Assembly: GCF_035492295.1 (NCBI RefSeq)
Contig: NZ_DATJJK010000099.1
Coordinates: 24,575 to 88,574 of the forward strand
From: Acidisoma sp035492295
Lineage (GTDB): Bacteria > Pseudomonadota > Alphaproteobacteria > Acetobacterales > Acetobacteraceae
Reading direction: 5' to 3'
Length of the DNA: 64,000 nt
The translations under genes were made by a program, and so were the position numbers. Shown here one piece after another: positions 42,139-52,776 of this stretch (the stretch's first letter is position 1; every line of letters begins with the position of its first letter). The notes under the pieces were generated by a model. That model made no database searches and had not been told where the DNA came from. It saw nothing but the letters and a program-made list of their open reading frames with translations.

Positions 42139-43206
42139 CTTCTACAGTCATATCCGACGTAACCTTCCCAATCGCGCCCCCCGAGTTACCTAAGTCGCGG
42201 CAAGAACTAGACCGAGGGCCAGAGCGCTAAAGGAGGTGGCCTATGGGCGAGCTTTTTATGGGTTGGTGGTGAGTGATGACAGCTCGGCTATGACGTTGCT
42301 CGGCACCTTCACCATCGAGGCGGCCAGCGAGCAGCCTCGCGTCGCGCCAGGTCATACTTGTACAACATCGTCGAACAGGATCATCGACGCATCGCCCGAA
42401 TGACTGGTGCCTGACGCGGTCTCGCGGTTTGGCGAGTTATCGACGCCACCTCGAACGCTTTCGTTTTGTAAAGTGATCGCGAAGTTCAGGAAGGGTCCCA
42501 TCCGGTACCTCGGCGGAAACGAAATCCATGCTCAAAGTCGCTTCCTCGCCAGCTTGTCTCAGATCGCCGAATGACGTGACAAACGCTGATCGCCTCTGAC
42601 GATCACCCGCGCTCAGCCCAAAGCTTTGCGATAGAACATTCTCAGGCATCTTCGGCGGTTGCAGGTAGAGTCGCCACCGCACCCACGCTATCTTTCCTAG
42701 CGTTGCCTCTTCCTGTTGACCGCATCGACAAGCCAAATCCCAGACAGGAGGCGGGTGTGCGCTGCCTCGGCCATGCGCGTTGCTAAAATACGCTCGCTCT
42801 GGCGACGCCTGAGCAACTCGCCGATTCATTAGAGGATTGAGCCGGCACAGGAATCGTTGATGCGAACCTTATCTGTCAGATCTCACAAAAACCCATGTTG
42901 ATTTCGTCCAGCACCCAATGCCACTGCTATAATGACGCCGCATTTCCCAACGAGACAAGGCACTCGATACATTACATGAACGACTGTTCTGGAAGGAAGC
43001 CGCATTTACCCGAACGTCATTCGGCGGGCTGGTTTCGCCCGATGGCTGACGTTAGTCAGCCTTTGCTGGGCAAGCTTGTTAAGGGCGCATAGTTGTCGTA
43101 CCCTAGCAGAAGAATTTGACGAAAATGACGATGCTTGGGTGGGAGAGTCAGGTCAGGACGCCAAATCGCTTTATCCAATTGGGTTTTAAGTGAGGAGAGT
43201 GGCTCT
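42139..43206. other. Gene-poor stretch with an IS6 relic
   Basis: About 1.07 kb between mucR and cysK. Only the IS6 fragment is recognisable; a 130-codon frame on the minus strand looks accidental. Confidence 0.4.
42349..42414 (+). pseudogene. Internal relic of an IS6-family transposase
   Basis: The plus strand reads SYLYNIVEQDHRRIARMTGA and a stop. This is the conserved RYLNNIVEQDHR.IK...... block near the catalytic Glu of IS6-type transposases. It lies 3.6 kb from the N-terminal IS6 relic and in the opposite orientation. Confidence 0.6.
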
Positions 43207-44139
<933 letters not shown>

Positions 44140-44227
44140 AGAGACCTGCAGGCGCGTGGCTAGCCATATCGAGGGTGGCTGGATGCTAGGAGAGACCTAT
44201 GAAAATTAACTGGGATCTTGATCTCAG

Positions 44228-45902
44228 GGGCTCTGATTCAAATTTGGTGCTTGCTAAACTGAGAGAGCGGAAGCAGTCGAGCACGCAGGAGGCCGATGCC
44301 GCCTCTGCCGTACATGCTGCGTTTGATCGTCTTGAGGCGATTGATCTGGCCCTCGACCTGGCCGCTACTCCACGGTTCGACAATCGCATTCCTGATAGCG
44401 TCCCTATCCCGTTTGAGTGCCTTGGCAAATCGCTGGAGCGCATAGACTTCCGACTTTGCCGCTGCAGCGATCCATTGACTTAGACGGTGCAGGTGGCCGT
44501 ACCTGAGCATTGTCTGAAAGCGGAGCACCAGGTGATGAGCTTCAGCAAAACCATAGACCTCTGCCTCAGGACGTGCATGACTTGTGCCTGATGGGTGTTG
44601 AGCGCGGCGGACGGCTTCATGCAGAACGCCGATGCAGTCAATGAGGAAATCCGGCGCCCGGTGACAGGATCAGTTGGCAGCATCTCGCTCATCACAGTAA
44701 CAGTCTTCGGACACGCGTCCCCTTTCCCCGATCGCCATGCAGAGAGATAATCTGCAAGTCGCGATCGACTGCCGGTGAAGCCGAGGTTCTGGATCTCGCT
44801 GAGCAACTGCCGGATCCCAGTGACGTTTTCCGCCCACCGTCGTGAGAGGTGCCGGTAGTAGAAACCCGGGCTGCATTGCCCGAGCTGCATTCGATTGCGC
44901 TCAGGAAGTGTCTCGAGCCGCACCCACTTATCGACCCTCCTTCTGCTGAGACCCGTCTGCCGCACGATGTCGGCGACCGAAATCCGATGATGGTGGAGCT
45001 GTCTTACAATGGAAAACTGCTCCTCGAGCGCGGAGCGGTTACTGCCCGACACCGGCGGTGATGGCTGCTGTTCCGGGACCGTTGTTGGGAACCTGTCTCG
45101 CCGCGTTGGTCCGCGCTCCTGGCTTAATTCCTTTTCCAGCAACTCGCGTAGGTTCTGGAGCAGATGAAAGCGATCTGCCACCTGCCTCGCCTGCGGTGCG
45201 CCTTCGCGGGCCCCCTGAGCATATAGACCATGCCGATCCCGGCAGATGATCTCGGCTCCCGGGTGCGCTTTCAACCACGCTGCAGTGCCCGATGCTGACC
45301 GGTCCGGGAGCAGATCCACAACCCTCCTGGTCTCCAGATCGACCAAGATCCTTCCATACCTCTGGCCCTTGCTCCAGACCCAGTTGTGCCCGGACGACGC
45401 TGCTAAAGTATCGCGCATCACCTGCCGCAGCACGGTCGTGCCGGATAGTGAGATGCCCAGTCTGTCCAGGAGCCTGGCTGACTGCCGGCCGCCGACTTGG
45501 TGCCCACACAGCCTCACCAGGAGTGATAGGTCGTGGCTCCGCCGGGCATACTTCGCCGTAAGCTCCGGCAGGCGCTCAGCGAAGACAAGCCGTTTGCATC
45601 CCGACAGGCGACATCGCCAGCGGAAGGTACGGAGCACCAGCATGGTATGGACGCCTTGAACTGGGAGATCCGGGAGCATCCGGCGATACCAACTGTGCTT
45701 GGACGTCGAGACCGGGCCACAGTCCGGGCATACGGGATGCGGTTCCGCGGTCACCTCGATCGTCCATTCTCGTTTGGTAGCTACACAGGCTTCGATCTTG
45801 AGCCCATTCTTCGACGGGCGGATATCGCTCTTGGTCATCAACTTCAGGTGGGACGATCGAGTCGCTCACCAACACCGTGAGCCCAAATTCGAATCAGAAC
45901 CC
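44228..45902 (-). mobile_element. ISL3-family insertion sequence, about 1.67 kb
   Basis: The ends carry imperfect inverted repeats: GGGCTCTGATTCAAATTTGG on the left and GGGTTCTGATTCGAATTTGG (reverse strand) on the right, with two mismatches in 20. Transposase frames fill the interior. I do not see the expected 8-bp direct repeats (GATCTCAG left, TTTTACGG right), so one flank may have rearranged. Confidence 0.8.
44238..45841 (-). pseudogene. ISL3-family transposase, frameshifted
   Basis: From ATG 45841 the N-terminal zinc region (PHPVCPDCG, and RWRCRLSGCKR with one Cys of the usual pair altered) and the DDE domain (GRILVDLETRRVVDLLPDRS, EIICRDRHGLYAQGAREGAP, QVADRFHLLQNLRELLEKEL) are read in one frame. 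Near 44655 the frame must change to PDFLIDCIGVLHEAVRRAQH. It then continues as EVYALQRFAKALKRDRDAIR and WSSGQVEGQINRLKTIKRSM to 44238. The single frameshift separates the last catalytic Glu block from the rest, so the IS is probably immobile. Confidence 0.82.
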
Positions 45903-46111
45903 TTTTACGGAATTTCGACGCTGGCCGACCGGCACCATCAGCCGCATAACAGCCTCGAACTTCGGCACGCAACCAGGACAGGTCGATTACTACGCGGTTG
46001 CAATGAGGTGCCCCCCACAGCAGCCTCGGCTACCAGGCGCCAAGAAATATCTCGGAGCCTCATCGCGACCAGCCGTGCGTCCACCCAGGTCTGATCAATG
46101 CTGGGGACGCT

Positions 46112-46756
46112 CTAATCGGACGATGGGGACGTTTTCGAGGGATCTCTCATCTCGCGCATCCCTGCGGCGGCAAAGAAATCCTGCGTCGACTCGGAGCTGA
46201 GGCAAATCGAAATAATCTCGGCGTCCTCCTCTCCGGCGTTTACGAAAGCATGCTCCATTTCGCTATCTATATATGCGCTTTCTCTCATCTTGAGTTCGAG
46301 CGGGCTGTAGAATTCCGTATACAGCGCGACCGTTCCTTTAATGACATAGATGAACTCCTCGCCGGCATGAGAGCTCCAGTTCTTAATATCGTTCAGTGAT
46401 CGCGCTTTGATCTTCATGATCAGAGGAATCATTCGCTTACGGCGCAATTCGACCGAATGAACCTCGTACTCATACATGCTGGTGGCGAAACGTAACGCAT
46501 CCCCCGCACCGGTGACGACGAGCCGGCCACCTACGCGGGATGGTGCCATGTCTTTGAGGATATTTTCAAAACTCACGTCCAGCCCGGCGGCAATCTTGAC
46601 AAGGGTATCGAATGTGGCAGCGACCTGGGCATTCTCGATTTTCGAAAGCGTCGCCGTCGACACCTGTGCGTGACCGCTAAGATCCTTCAGCGTCCAGCCC
46701 TTCTCTTTGCGCAGATGCTTGATGCGCCCACCGATCTGGCCAGCTGACAAATCCAT
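46112..46756 (-). CDS. XRE/cupin two-domain regulator
   Basis: This 214-aa protein has an HTH at residues 8-65 (IGGRIKHLRKEKGWTLKDLS, STATLSKIENAQVAATFDTL). A C-terminal cupin at about 130-195 contains HAGEEFIYVIKGTVALYTEF, SPLELKMRESAYIDSEMEHA and FVNAGEEDAEIISICLSSES. Regulators of this type sense small metabolites (amino acids, polyamines) and control adjacent transport and catabolic genes. It is the most downstream gene of the peptide cluster, 60 bases after the M55 gene. Part of its cupin sequence is repeated at 22.9 kb. Confidence 0.9.
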   Translation of the reverse strand: MDLSAGQIGGRIKHLRKEKGWTLKDLSGHAQVSTATLSKIENAQVAATFDTLVKIAAGLDVSFENILKDMAPSRVGGRLVVTGAGDALRFATSMYEYEVHSVELRRKRMIPLIMKIKARSLNDIKNWSSHAGEEFIYVIKGTVALYTEFYSPLELKMRESAYIDSEMEHAFVNAGEEDAEIISICLSSESTQDFFAAAGMREMRDPSKTSPSSD

Positions 46757-46816
46757 CTTTACCGCTTTCTGCTACAGCCCACATTCCACTCCGGCCCGCA
46801 CGGCATCGCGGCCAGC

Positions 46817-47635
46817 TTAGCGCATGCTGGCCGACATGGCGGAGACCGCGTTCATCCATCCAATCGCCTCGGCGACACAAGAAATCGAGAACCTGATCGT
46901 CACTGCGTCCACCCGCTCCGCTGTGGGGAGCACTTCGGCCAGATCACCAAGCGCTGGGTGGCTCATGACGAGTTCAAGCGAGCGCGGCTGGTCGATCACG
47001 AAGGGTGCCGGCAATGGCTTGGTCATCAAGGCTCTCTCGGCGCCCACGCGGATCGCCGCGCGCGCTGACTCCACGGACATTGCCTTTGCCGCGCGGTTGC
47101 CGAGCGCCATCTTGACGGTGACGAAGGTCGTCCCCGGAAAGATCTGCCGGTTTTCCGTGGCGCATCGGTCGTCCCCGGTGATGAGCGCGATCGGCACCCC
47201 CAACGCGCCCGCATAGGCGCCATAGAGCCCGGGTTCGCCAAGCCTGCGCCCATCGATGCTGACCGAGCGGAAGGCGAAGCCATTCGTGGTGTGGGCGAGC
47301 ACGCCAAATCCCGATGCGCCGGCGTGGTGGCCGACGCAGAACACCGCGTCGAACTCGGACGTGAGGCCGGCGAACATGTTGAAGGGCTTGGGCCTGCCGG
47401 TGATGAACGATGCCTCCGGCCGCAACAGCTCCGGCAGAAGGTTGGTCATTGGGCCATGGGCATCGTTGACCACGACGGTGGTGGCGCCGGCGGCGACAGC
47501 TCCCTCGATCGCGGCATTGGCCTCCTCTGTCATCAGGCGACGGGCGCGTTCATACTCCGTGTTGCCCGGCGTGCCCTGCTCGGGCGTGACGACGCCGGCC
47601 ACCCCTTCGATATCGACGCAGATATAAACCTTCAT
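46817..47635 (-). CDS. M55-family zinc D-aminopeptidase (DppA-like)
   Basis: This 272-aa peptidase has all the zinc and catalytic positions of B. subtilis DppA at the same numbering: Asp8 and Glu10 (YICVDIEGVAG), His60 (VVNDAHGPM), His104 (GHHAG) and His115 (VLAHTTNGF). DppA is a decameric D-aminopeptidase acting on D-Ala-containing peptides. I start at ATG 47635, which begins the MKVYICVDIEG motif; the longer upstream frame overlaps the neighbouring gene. It is one of two M55 genes bracketing the importer genes. Confidence 0.92.
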   Translation of the reverse strand: MKVYICVDIEGVAGVVTPEQGTPGNTEYERARRLMTEEANAAIEGAVAAGATTVVVNDAHGPMTNLLPELLRPEASFITGRPKPFNMFAGLTSEFDAVFCVGHHAGASGFGVLAHTTNGFAFRSVSIDGRRLGEPGLYGAYAGALGVPIALITGDDRCATENRQIFPGTTFVTVKMALGNRAAKAMSVESARAAIRVGAERALMTKPLPAPFVIDQPRSLELVMSHPALGDLAEVLPTAERVDAVTIRFSISCVAEAIGWMNAVSAMSASMR

Positions 47636-47675
47636 GCTGCTCTCTCTGCTCTGACGGTGGCGTAGGGACGCCCGG

Positions 47676-49115
47676 CTACCACTGCACCCACTGGTCGATC
47701 TTGAAGGTGAGGGATTGGATGCGCGCGGGCGCGGGCGGCCCCAGCCCGACCACGCCGACGATGACGCCGGTCGTGCAAGGGACACGAACCTCGAAACGTC
47801 CAAACATCGGCCCGTCGGCCGGCCGGATCTCGGCGCGTTTTGCATCCGGCGTGCCGAGCTTGGCGCGGAGTTCCGCCAGCTCCGCCGCGCGCTCCGCATA
47901 GGGACGATCCATGGCGACGTTTTCGAGGAAGAGATCTCCGGCCAGGCTGTCGTCCCAGCGGGCGACGAGTTCGGCTACGCGGCCCCCGAGCATGGCAACT
48001 TCCGCCGGGGGCTCCGTCGCGGCCTCGGGGGCGGCGCGATCGAGCAAGCGTTCCAGCGCCTCTGTCACCGGTTTCAGCACGCCGGAATAGGTTGCGTTCT
48101 CGAACCCCACGATCCCGATGCCAGCCGCGGGGTTCCAGCGCATATGAGAGCTGAACCCGGGATAGCCACCCGAATGATGCACGGTCAGGCCGTGGCGCGC
48201 GTCGGTCTGCGCGACAAGGCCAAAACCGTAGCCCTTGAACAGAAGGTCCTCGCCGGGATCAGGGGCGATCGGGCAGTGGATCGTCTGCATCTCCCGCCGA
48301 CTTGGGGCCGAAAGCGGGCTGCGCTCGGGGGCATCCGTGCGGAAGGCTTCACAGAGCCATGACGCCCATTTCGTCAAATCCTCGCCCGTGGAGATCACCC
48401 CGCCGATGCTGGAAAAGGCCCCGGGGCCACTCGGCGGCAGAGCCCGCCATTCGCCGTGGGCAACGCGGTATCCCGCCGCCATCTGCGCGGCTGGTACCGT
48501 CGCATGGTCGAAGGTCGTCATCTCCAGTCCCAGGGGCTGAAGGAGAGTTTCCGTTACGAAGTCCTGGAAGGGTTGGCCGCTTGCCTGTTCCACAACCTGG
48601 CCGAGCAGCGCGTAGCCGAGATTGGAATATTCGAAACGGGAGCCGGGCACCGTGGTAAAGCGCACGCCCGCTTCCAGAATGGCGAGGAAGGCCTCGCGCG
48701 ACAGCGACTCCTGCCGGTCCGCCCATGGATCGTCCGTCGGCAATCCGCCGCTCATCGCCATGAGCATGCGGAGCGTGGGCACCATCGGAACGCTGACGGG
48801 TAGGGTGCCGCGCAGGGCCGGCACGAAGGTGGTGATCGGGTCGTCCAGCAGGATCTTGCCGGCGTCGCGCAGGATCAGCAGCGCGGCGGTGGTGAAGCTC
48901 TTGGTGCAGGAGGCGATGCGAAAGCGCGTCTGCCGGTCCGGCGGCGCGTGGCCGAGCGATTTGACGCCGAAGCCGCCCTCGAACAACACGCCCTCCGCAT
49001 CGAAGACGGAGAAGAAGCAGGCGGGAGCACGGCGCTGGTTCACACGCTCCGCGAAAAGGGCGGTGATGTCGGCCTTCACCTGCGCATAGTCAGGCAGAGT
49101 TTTGAATGATGGCAT
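47676..49115 (-). CDS. S12-family serine hydrolase (beta-lactamase/D-aminopeptidase-like)
   Basis: This 479-aa enzyme has the class-C-type triad: Ser69-x-x-Lys72 (ASCTKSFTT), Tyr in RFEYSNLGYALLG and HSGG in TVHHSGGYPGF. A C-terminal extra domain of about 130 residues follows. Class-C-like hydrolases outside resistance settings cut D-Ala-D-Ala or D-amino peptides and esters. No export signal is visible from ATG 49115, so it is probably cytoplasmic and works on imported peptides with the M55 enzymes. It lies 29 bases downstream of the ABC ATPase gene. Confidence 0.88.
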   Translation of the reverse strand: MPSFKTLPDYAQVKADITALFAERVNQRRAPACFFSVFDAEGVLFEGGFGVKSLGHAPPDRQTRFRIASCTKSFTTAALLILRDAGKILLDDPITTFVPALRGTLPVSVPMVPTLRMLMAMSGGLPTDDPWADRQESLSREAFLAILEAGVRFTTVPGSRFEYSNLGYALLGQVVEQASGQPFQDFVTETLLQPLGLEMTTFDHATVPAAQMAAGYRVAHGEWRALPPSGPGAFSSIGGVISTGEDLTKWASWLCEAFRTDAPERSPLSAPSRREMQTIHCPIAPDPGEDLLFKGYGFGLVAQTDARHGLTVHHSGGYPGFSSHMRWNPAAGIGIVGFENATYSGVLKPVTEALERLLDRAAPEAATEPPAEVAMLGGRVAELVARWDDSLAGDLFLENVAMDRPYAERAAELAELRAKLGTPDAKRAEIRPADGPMFGRFEVRVPCTTGVIVGVVGLGPPAPARIQSLTFKIDQWVQW

Positions 49116-49143
49116 CGGCTTCAATCGCTCCGGCTCGTGGATG

Positions 49144-49914
49144 CTACGGCAGATCGGGGGCAGCGGCGAGGAGTTGGCGCGTGTAATCGTGTTGGGGAGC
49201 ATTGAAGATGGCCTCGGTGCCGGCCACCTCCACGACTTCCCCTTGATAGATCACCGCCACACGGTCGCAAAGCGAGCGGACGACGGCAAGATTGTGGGAG
49301 ATGAAGAGGATCGACAGGCCCGTCTGGTCGCGCAGGTCGGCGAAGAGATTGATGATGCCAGCCTGGACGGAAACATCGAGCGCGGAGGTCGCCTCGTCCG
49401 CCACGATCAGCTGCGGATCGACGGCCAACGCCCGGGCCAGTGCGATCCTTTGGCGTTGCCCGCCGGACATGCCGGCCGGTCGCACGTCGAGCAAGGACGC
49501 CGGCATATGCACGAGGCGCATCAACTCCCGGCAGCGCTCGCGGCGCGCATCACGCGTCCCGCCGATCTTGTGGACGATCAGCAGTTCTTCGAGCATCTGC
49601 CAGACCGTCATCTGCGGATCGAGCGAGGCATAGGGGTCCTGGAAAACCATTTGGATCGCCCGGCGCTGCACGATCGAACGTCGGTGGGCGAGAACCTCGC
49701 CGGCAAAGCTGACGGTACCGGTGTAGCTCTCTTGCAGGCCCACGATCACCCGGCCTAGCGTTGATTTGCCGGAACCGGATTCGCCGACTAGACCGACGAT
49801 CTCGCTCTTTCCTACGTCGAGTGTCACCTCGTTAAGCGCGCGATGGCCCTTGCCGCGCCTGCGCGTAGCGAAGGTCACCGAGATCCTCTCCGCCCGGAGA
49901 TGCGGCCCGGTCAT
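49144..49914 (-). CDS. Dipeptide/oligopeptide ABC ATPase (DppF/OppF-like)
   Basis: This 256-aa ATPase has Walker A GESGSGKS, the Q-loop MVFQDPYASLDP, signature SGGQRQRIALARAL and Walker B LIVADEATSALD. The Q-loop wording and the C-terminal VVEVAGTEAIFNAPQHDYTR are typical of the F subunit of peptide importers. ATG 49914 overlaps the preceding stop (ATGA). It pairs with the DppD-like ATPase. Confidence 0.93.
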   Translation of the reverse strand: MTGPHLRAERISVTFATRRRGKGHRALNEVTLDVGKSEIVGLVGESGSGKSTLGRVIVGLQESYTGTVSFAGEVLAHRRSIVQRRAIQMVFQDPYASLDPQMTVWQMLEELLIVHKIGGTRDARRERCRELMRLVHMPASLLDVRPAGMSGGQRQRIALARALAVDPQLIVADEATSALDVSVQAGIINLFADLRDQTGLSILFISHNLAVVRSLCDRVAVIYQGEVVEVAGTEAIFNAPQHDYTRQLLAAAPDLP

Positions 49915-50900
49915 GCCTCCACCCCCGTGCTGAAAAGCGCGATCTCGTCCTTGGTCGCAAGCGCCGCCTGCCAACCGGGGCGGATTTGAGCAAGGGGCTG
50001 TGCCGGCGCCTGCGAGCGCTCGGTGAGCGGTGGGGCGGACGAGGCGAGCCCGCGCAGGCGTTTGGCCGGGCCCTTGATCCGTGGCACGGCGGCGAGCAGC
50101 GCGCGCGTATAGGGGTGAGCCGGCTCGGCAACCATCGCCTTGAGATCGTCGGCCTGCTCCACGATCCGGCCGGCATACATGACGCTGAGCGTGCTACAGA
50201 ACTCGGCCACCACCGAGAGATCGTGGGTGACATAGAGGAATCCAGCGTTAAGCTCTTGCTGGAGCTTCTTGAACAGCGCGAGGATCTGCGCCTGCACTGT
50301 CACGTCGAGCGCGGTGGTCGGCTCATCGCAGAAGATCATCTCTGGTTGGCAGGCGACGGCGGCGGCGATCATCACTCGCTGACGCATGCCGCCCGAAAGT
50401 TGGTGGGGATAGGCATCCGCCCATCGCCGCGGGTCGCGGATACCGACCTGCGTCATGAGCTCGACCGCGAATTCGCGCGCCTCCCGCCGACTCCAGCCGC
50501 GCCGCCAAGCGACGCTATCCACGATCTGCCGGCCGACACGCATGACCGGATTGAGCGCCACCGCCGGCTCCTGAAACACCATCGCGATGCCGGTGCCACG
50601 CACCGCCGCCAGTGACTTTCCCCCATCGGCCAGCAGGTCGCGTCCCTTGAAGCGGATCGCCCCGGAGGTGACGGAAAGGCTGTGCGGCAGGAGGCCCATC
50701 GCTGCCCGCAATGTGATGCTCTTGCCGGAGCCGGATTCACCGACGAGGCCGCGTGCCTCGCCCCGGCGCACGGTCAGCGAGACGGCATCCAGCGCCCGGA
50801 ACTGCTCCCCCTTGATCCGCGCGGAAACGCACAGACGATCGATCTCAAGCAAGGGGGTACTGTCCGCCTGATCGACGGCTTGCGAACCGCCCTCGGTCAT
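49911..50900 (-). CDS. Dipeptide/oligopeptide ABC ATPase (DppD/OppD-like)
   Basis: This 329-aa ATPase has Walker A GESGSGKS, Q-loop MVFQEPAVALNPVMRVG, signature LSGGMRQRVMIAAAVA and Walker B MIFCDEPTTALD. At the end lies an oligopeptide-transporter C-terminal region (HPYTRALLAAVPRIKGPAKR). That tail often carries Fe-S cysteines, but here they are missing. Its start overlaps the permease stop by four bases. Confidence 0.93.
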   Translation of the reverse strand: MTEGGSQAVDQADSTPLLEIDRLCVSARIKGEQFRALDAVSLTVRRGEARGLVGESGSGKSITLRAAMGLLPHSLSVTSGAIRFKGRDLLADGGKSLAAVRGTGIAMVFQEPAVALNPVMRVGRQIVDSVAWRRGWSRREAREFAVELMTQVGIRDPRRWADAYPHQLSGGMRQRVMIAAAVACQPEMIFCDEPTTALDVTVQAQILALFKKLQQELNAGFLYVTHDLSVVAEFCSTLSVMYAGRIVEQADDLKAMVAEPAHPYTRALLAAVPRIKGPAKRLRGLASSAPPLTERSQAPAQPLAQIRPGWQAALATKDEIALFSTGVEA

Positions 50901-51763
50901 TTCTTCACCCTGAGAAGATTGGCGAGGCCGTCTCCGATCAGCGACAGTCCGAAGCTGGTCACGATGACGGCCAAGGCGGGCATGACCATGAGGCCGTAAT
51001 AGCCGCCGGCAAAGAAGGGCTGGCCATCGGCCATCATGCTGCCCCAGTCCGGCGTCGGTGGGACAATGCCGAGGCCGAAATAGCTCAGCGTCACGATCAC
51101 CGCGATATTGCCCACGATGTCGCTCATCGAATAGACGATCGCCTGGCTGACGATATTAGGCACCAGATGCCGAAACACGATGCGCCCGGTGCCGATACCG
51201 CCCACTCGCAACGCATCCATGAAATCGGTGGAGCGGATCACCAGCGCCTCGGCCCGCACGATCCGCGCATAGGCAACCCAGGAAACGATCGAGATTGCGA
51301 CAAAGATGCTGCCGATACCGTTGCCGAGGATGAACACCAGGCTGATGACGAGAACGTAGAAGGGAAAGGCCACCACGATATCGGCGACGCGCATGATGAT
51401 GAGATCGAACCAGCCGCCGAAATAGCCGCTGAGCGCGCCGACCACCGTTCCGATGACGAGCGGGGCCGCCACCGCGACGGTCGCCAGGAACAGATCGATG
51501 CGCCCGCCGTAGATGACGCGACTCCAGACATCGCGGCCGAGGTTGTCGGTGCCTAGAAGATGACTCCAGCTCGGTCCTTGAAGCGTGGCCGTGAAGTCCT
51601 GCGCGGTCGGACTGTAACGCGTGAGCAAGGGGGCGAAGACCGCCATCAGGACGATGATCCCGACGATCACGGCCCCGAGGATGAGATGCAGGTTGCGCTC
51701 CCGCTTGCGGGAAAAGAGCGACGTCCGCCGGATGGGTTTCTTGAGCACGAAGACCGCCGTCAT
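50897..51763 (-). CDS. Peptide ABC permease (DppC-like)
   Basis: This 288-aa inner-membrane permease has an N-terminal OppC-type helix (LILGAVIVGIIVLMAVFAPL), the DNLGRDVWSRVIYGGRIDL motif and four to five further helices. The EAA loop is RIVRAEALVIRSTDFMDALR. It pairs with the DppB-like gene upstream; ATG 51763 overlaps its stop. Confidence 0.93.
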   Translation of the reverse strand: MTAVFVLKKPIRRTSLFSRKRERNLHLILGAVIVGIIVLMAVFAPLLTRYSPTAQDFTATLQGPSWSHLLGTDNLGRDVWSRVIYGGRIDLFLATVAVAAPLVIGTVVGALSGYFGGWFDLIIMRVADIVVAFPFYVLVISLVFILGNGIGSIFVAISIVSWVAYARIVRAEALVIRSTDFMDALRVGGIGTGRIVFRHLVPNIVSQAIVYSMSDIVGNIAVIVTLSYFGLGIVPPTPDWGSMMADGQPFFAGGYYGLMVMPALAVIVTSFGLSLIGDGLANLLRVKK

Positions 51764-52695
51764 TTCACACGCACCCGCGGATCGCACAGCCCATAGGCAA
51801 TATCGGTGAGCAGATAGACGAAAATGACCAGAAGAGCGAAGACGAGGGCGCTGGCCTGGACCACAGGGAAATCGCGGTTCAAGATTCCCGACATCAAGAA
51901 GGTGCCCATGCCGGGAATGGCAAAGACGTTTTCGACCACCAAAGTGCCGCCGGCCAGGTAGCCCACTTGGATGCCAAGGATGGAAATTCCGGTGATGGCG
52001 GCATTCTTCAGCGCATAATTTATCCAGATCGACCGTCGGCCGAGCCCCTTCGCCTTCGCGAAGCTCACATATTCGCTGCTCAGCGCATCCATCAGGGCGC
52101 CACGTAGCCCCCTGACAAGGAACGGAACTATCGCCAGTGCGATGGAAATCGACGGTAGCACGAGAGAGGCGATGTGCTGGGACAGGTCATTGCCGTATCC
52201 GGCGACCGGAAACCATCGGAAATGCAGGCTGAAGATCGCGATCAGAACCGCGCCCGTGAAGAACAGCGGCGTGCCCTGGGCGATGGAATTGAAGCTGCGC
52301 ACGCCAGCGTCGACGATGCCGCCTCTGCTCACCGCCATCCAGGTCGCGAGAGGCACGGAGATCACGATGCTGAATAGCGTCGCCATCCCCATCAGCCATA
52401 AGGTCGGCGGTAGACGGATCGCCAGAAGGGTGAGTATCGAGTGGTGGAAAAACATCGATTGCCCAAGATTGCCGACGGCCAGGCCGCCCATGAAGGTCAG
52501 GTATTGGCGCCACAGCGGCTGGTCGAGCCCCCACTGATGGCGCAGCGCCGCCAGCGCCGCCGGGGTCGCACGGTCTCCAAGGTAGGTGCGTGCCGGATCA
52601 CCGGGCGCCATGTGCATCAGCACGAAGGTCAACGTCGCCACACCCAGCACCACGGGGATGAGCAGCAAAAAGCGCCGCGCGAGAAATCTCAGCAT
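51760..52695 (-). CDS. Peptide ABC permease (DppB-like)
   Basis: This 311-aa permease has the DppB opening (LRFLARRFLLLIPVVLGVAT, HMAPGDPARTYLG), a periplasmic loop, six helices and the EAA loop VSFAKAKGLGRRSIWINYAL. It ends VYLLTDIAYGLCDPRVRV, as in the family. It forms the translocation path with DppC, and lies 81 bases downstream of the binding-protein gene. Confidence 0.93.
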   Translation of the reverse strand: MLRFLARRFLLLIPVVLGVATLTFVLMHMAPGDPARTYLGDRATPAALAALRHQWGLDQPLWRQYLTFMGGLAVGNLGQSMFFHHSILTLLAIRLPPTLWLMGMATLFSIVISVPLATWMAVSRGGIVDAGVRSFNSIAQGTPLFFTGAVLIAIFSLHFRWFPVAGYGNDLSQHIASLVLPSISIALAIVPFLVRGLRGALMDALSSEYVSFAKAKGLGRRSIWINYALKNAAITGISILGIQVGYLAGGTLVVENVFAIPGMGTFLMSGILNRDFPVVQASALVFALLVIFVYLLTDIAYGLCDPRVRVK

Positions 52696-52776
52696 ATTTG
52701 GATCCGATGAAGGCCGCGCGGAGCGGGAATGGCACGATGCGGCGGCCTCGCCACCGGATCGTGCCGGGTCACAGGA

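Noticed and set aside
42437..42829. 130-codon minus-strand frame between mucR and cysK
   Set aside because: No ribosome site, no domain, biased composition; most likely chance.
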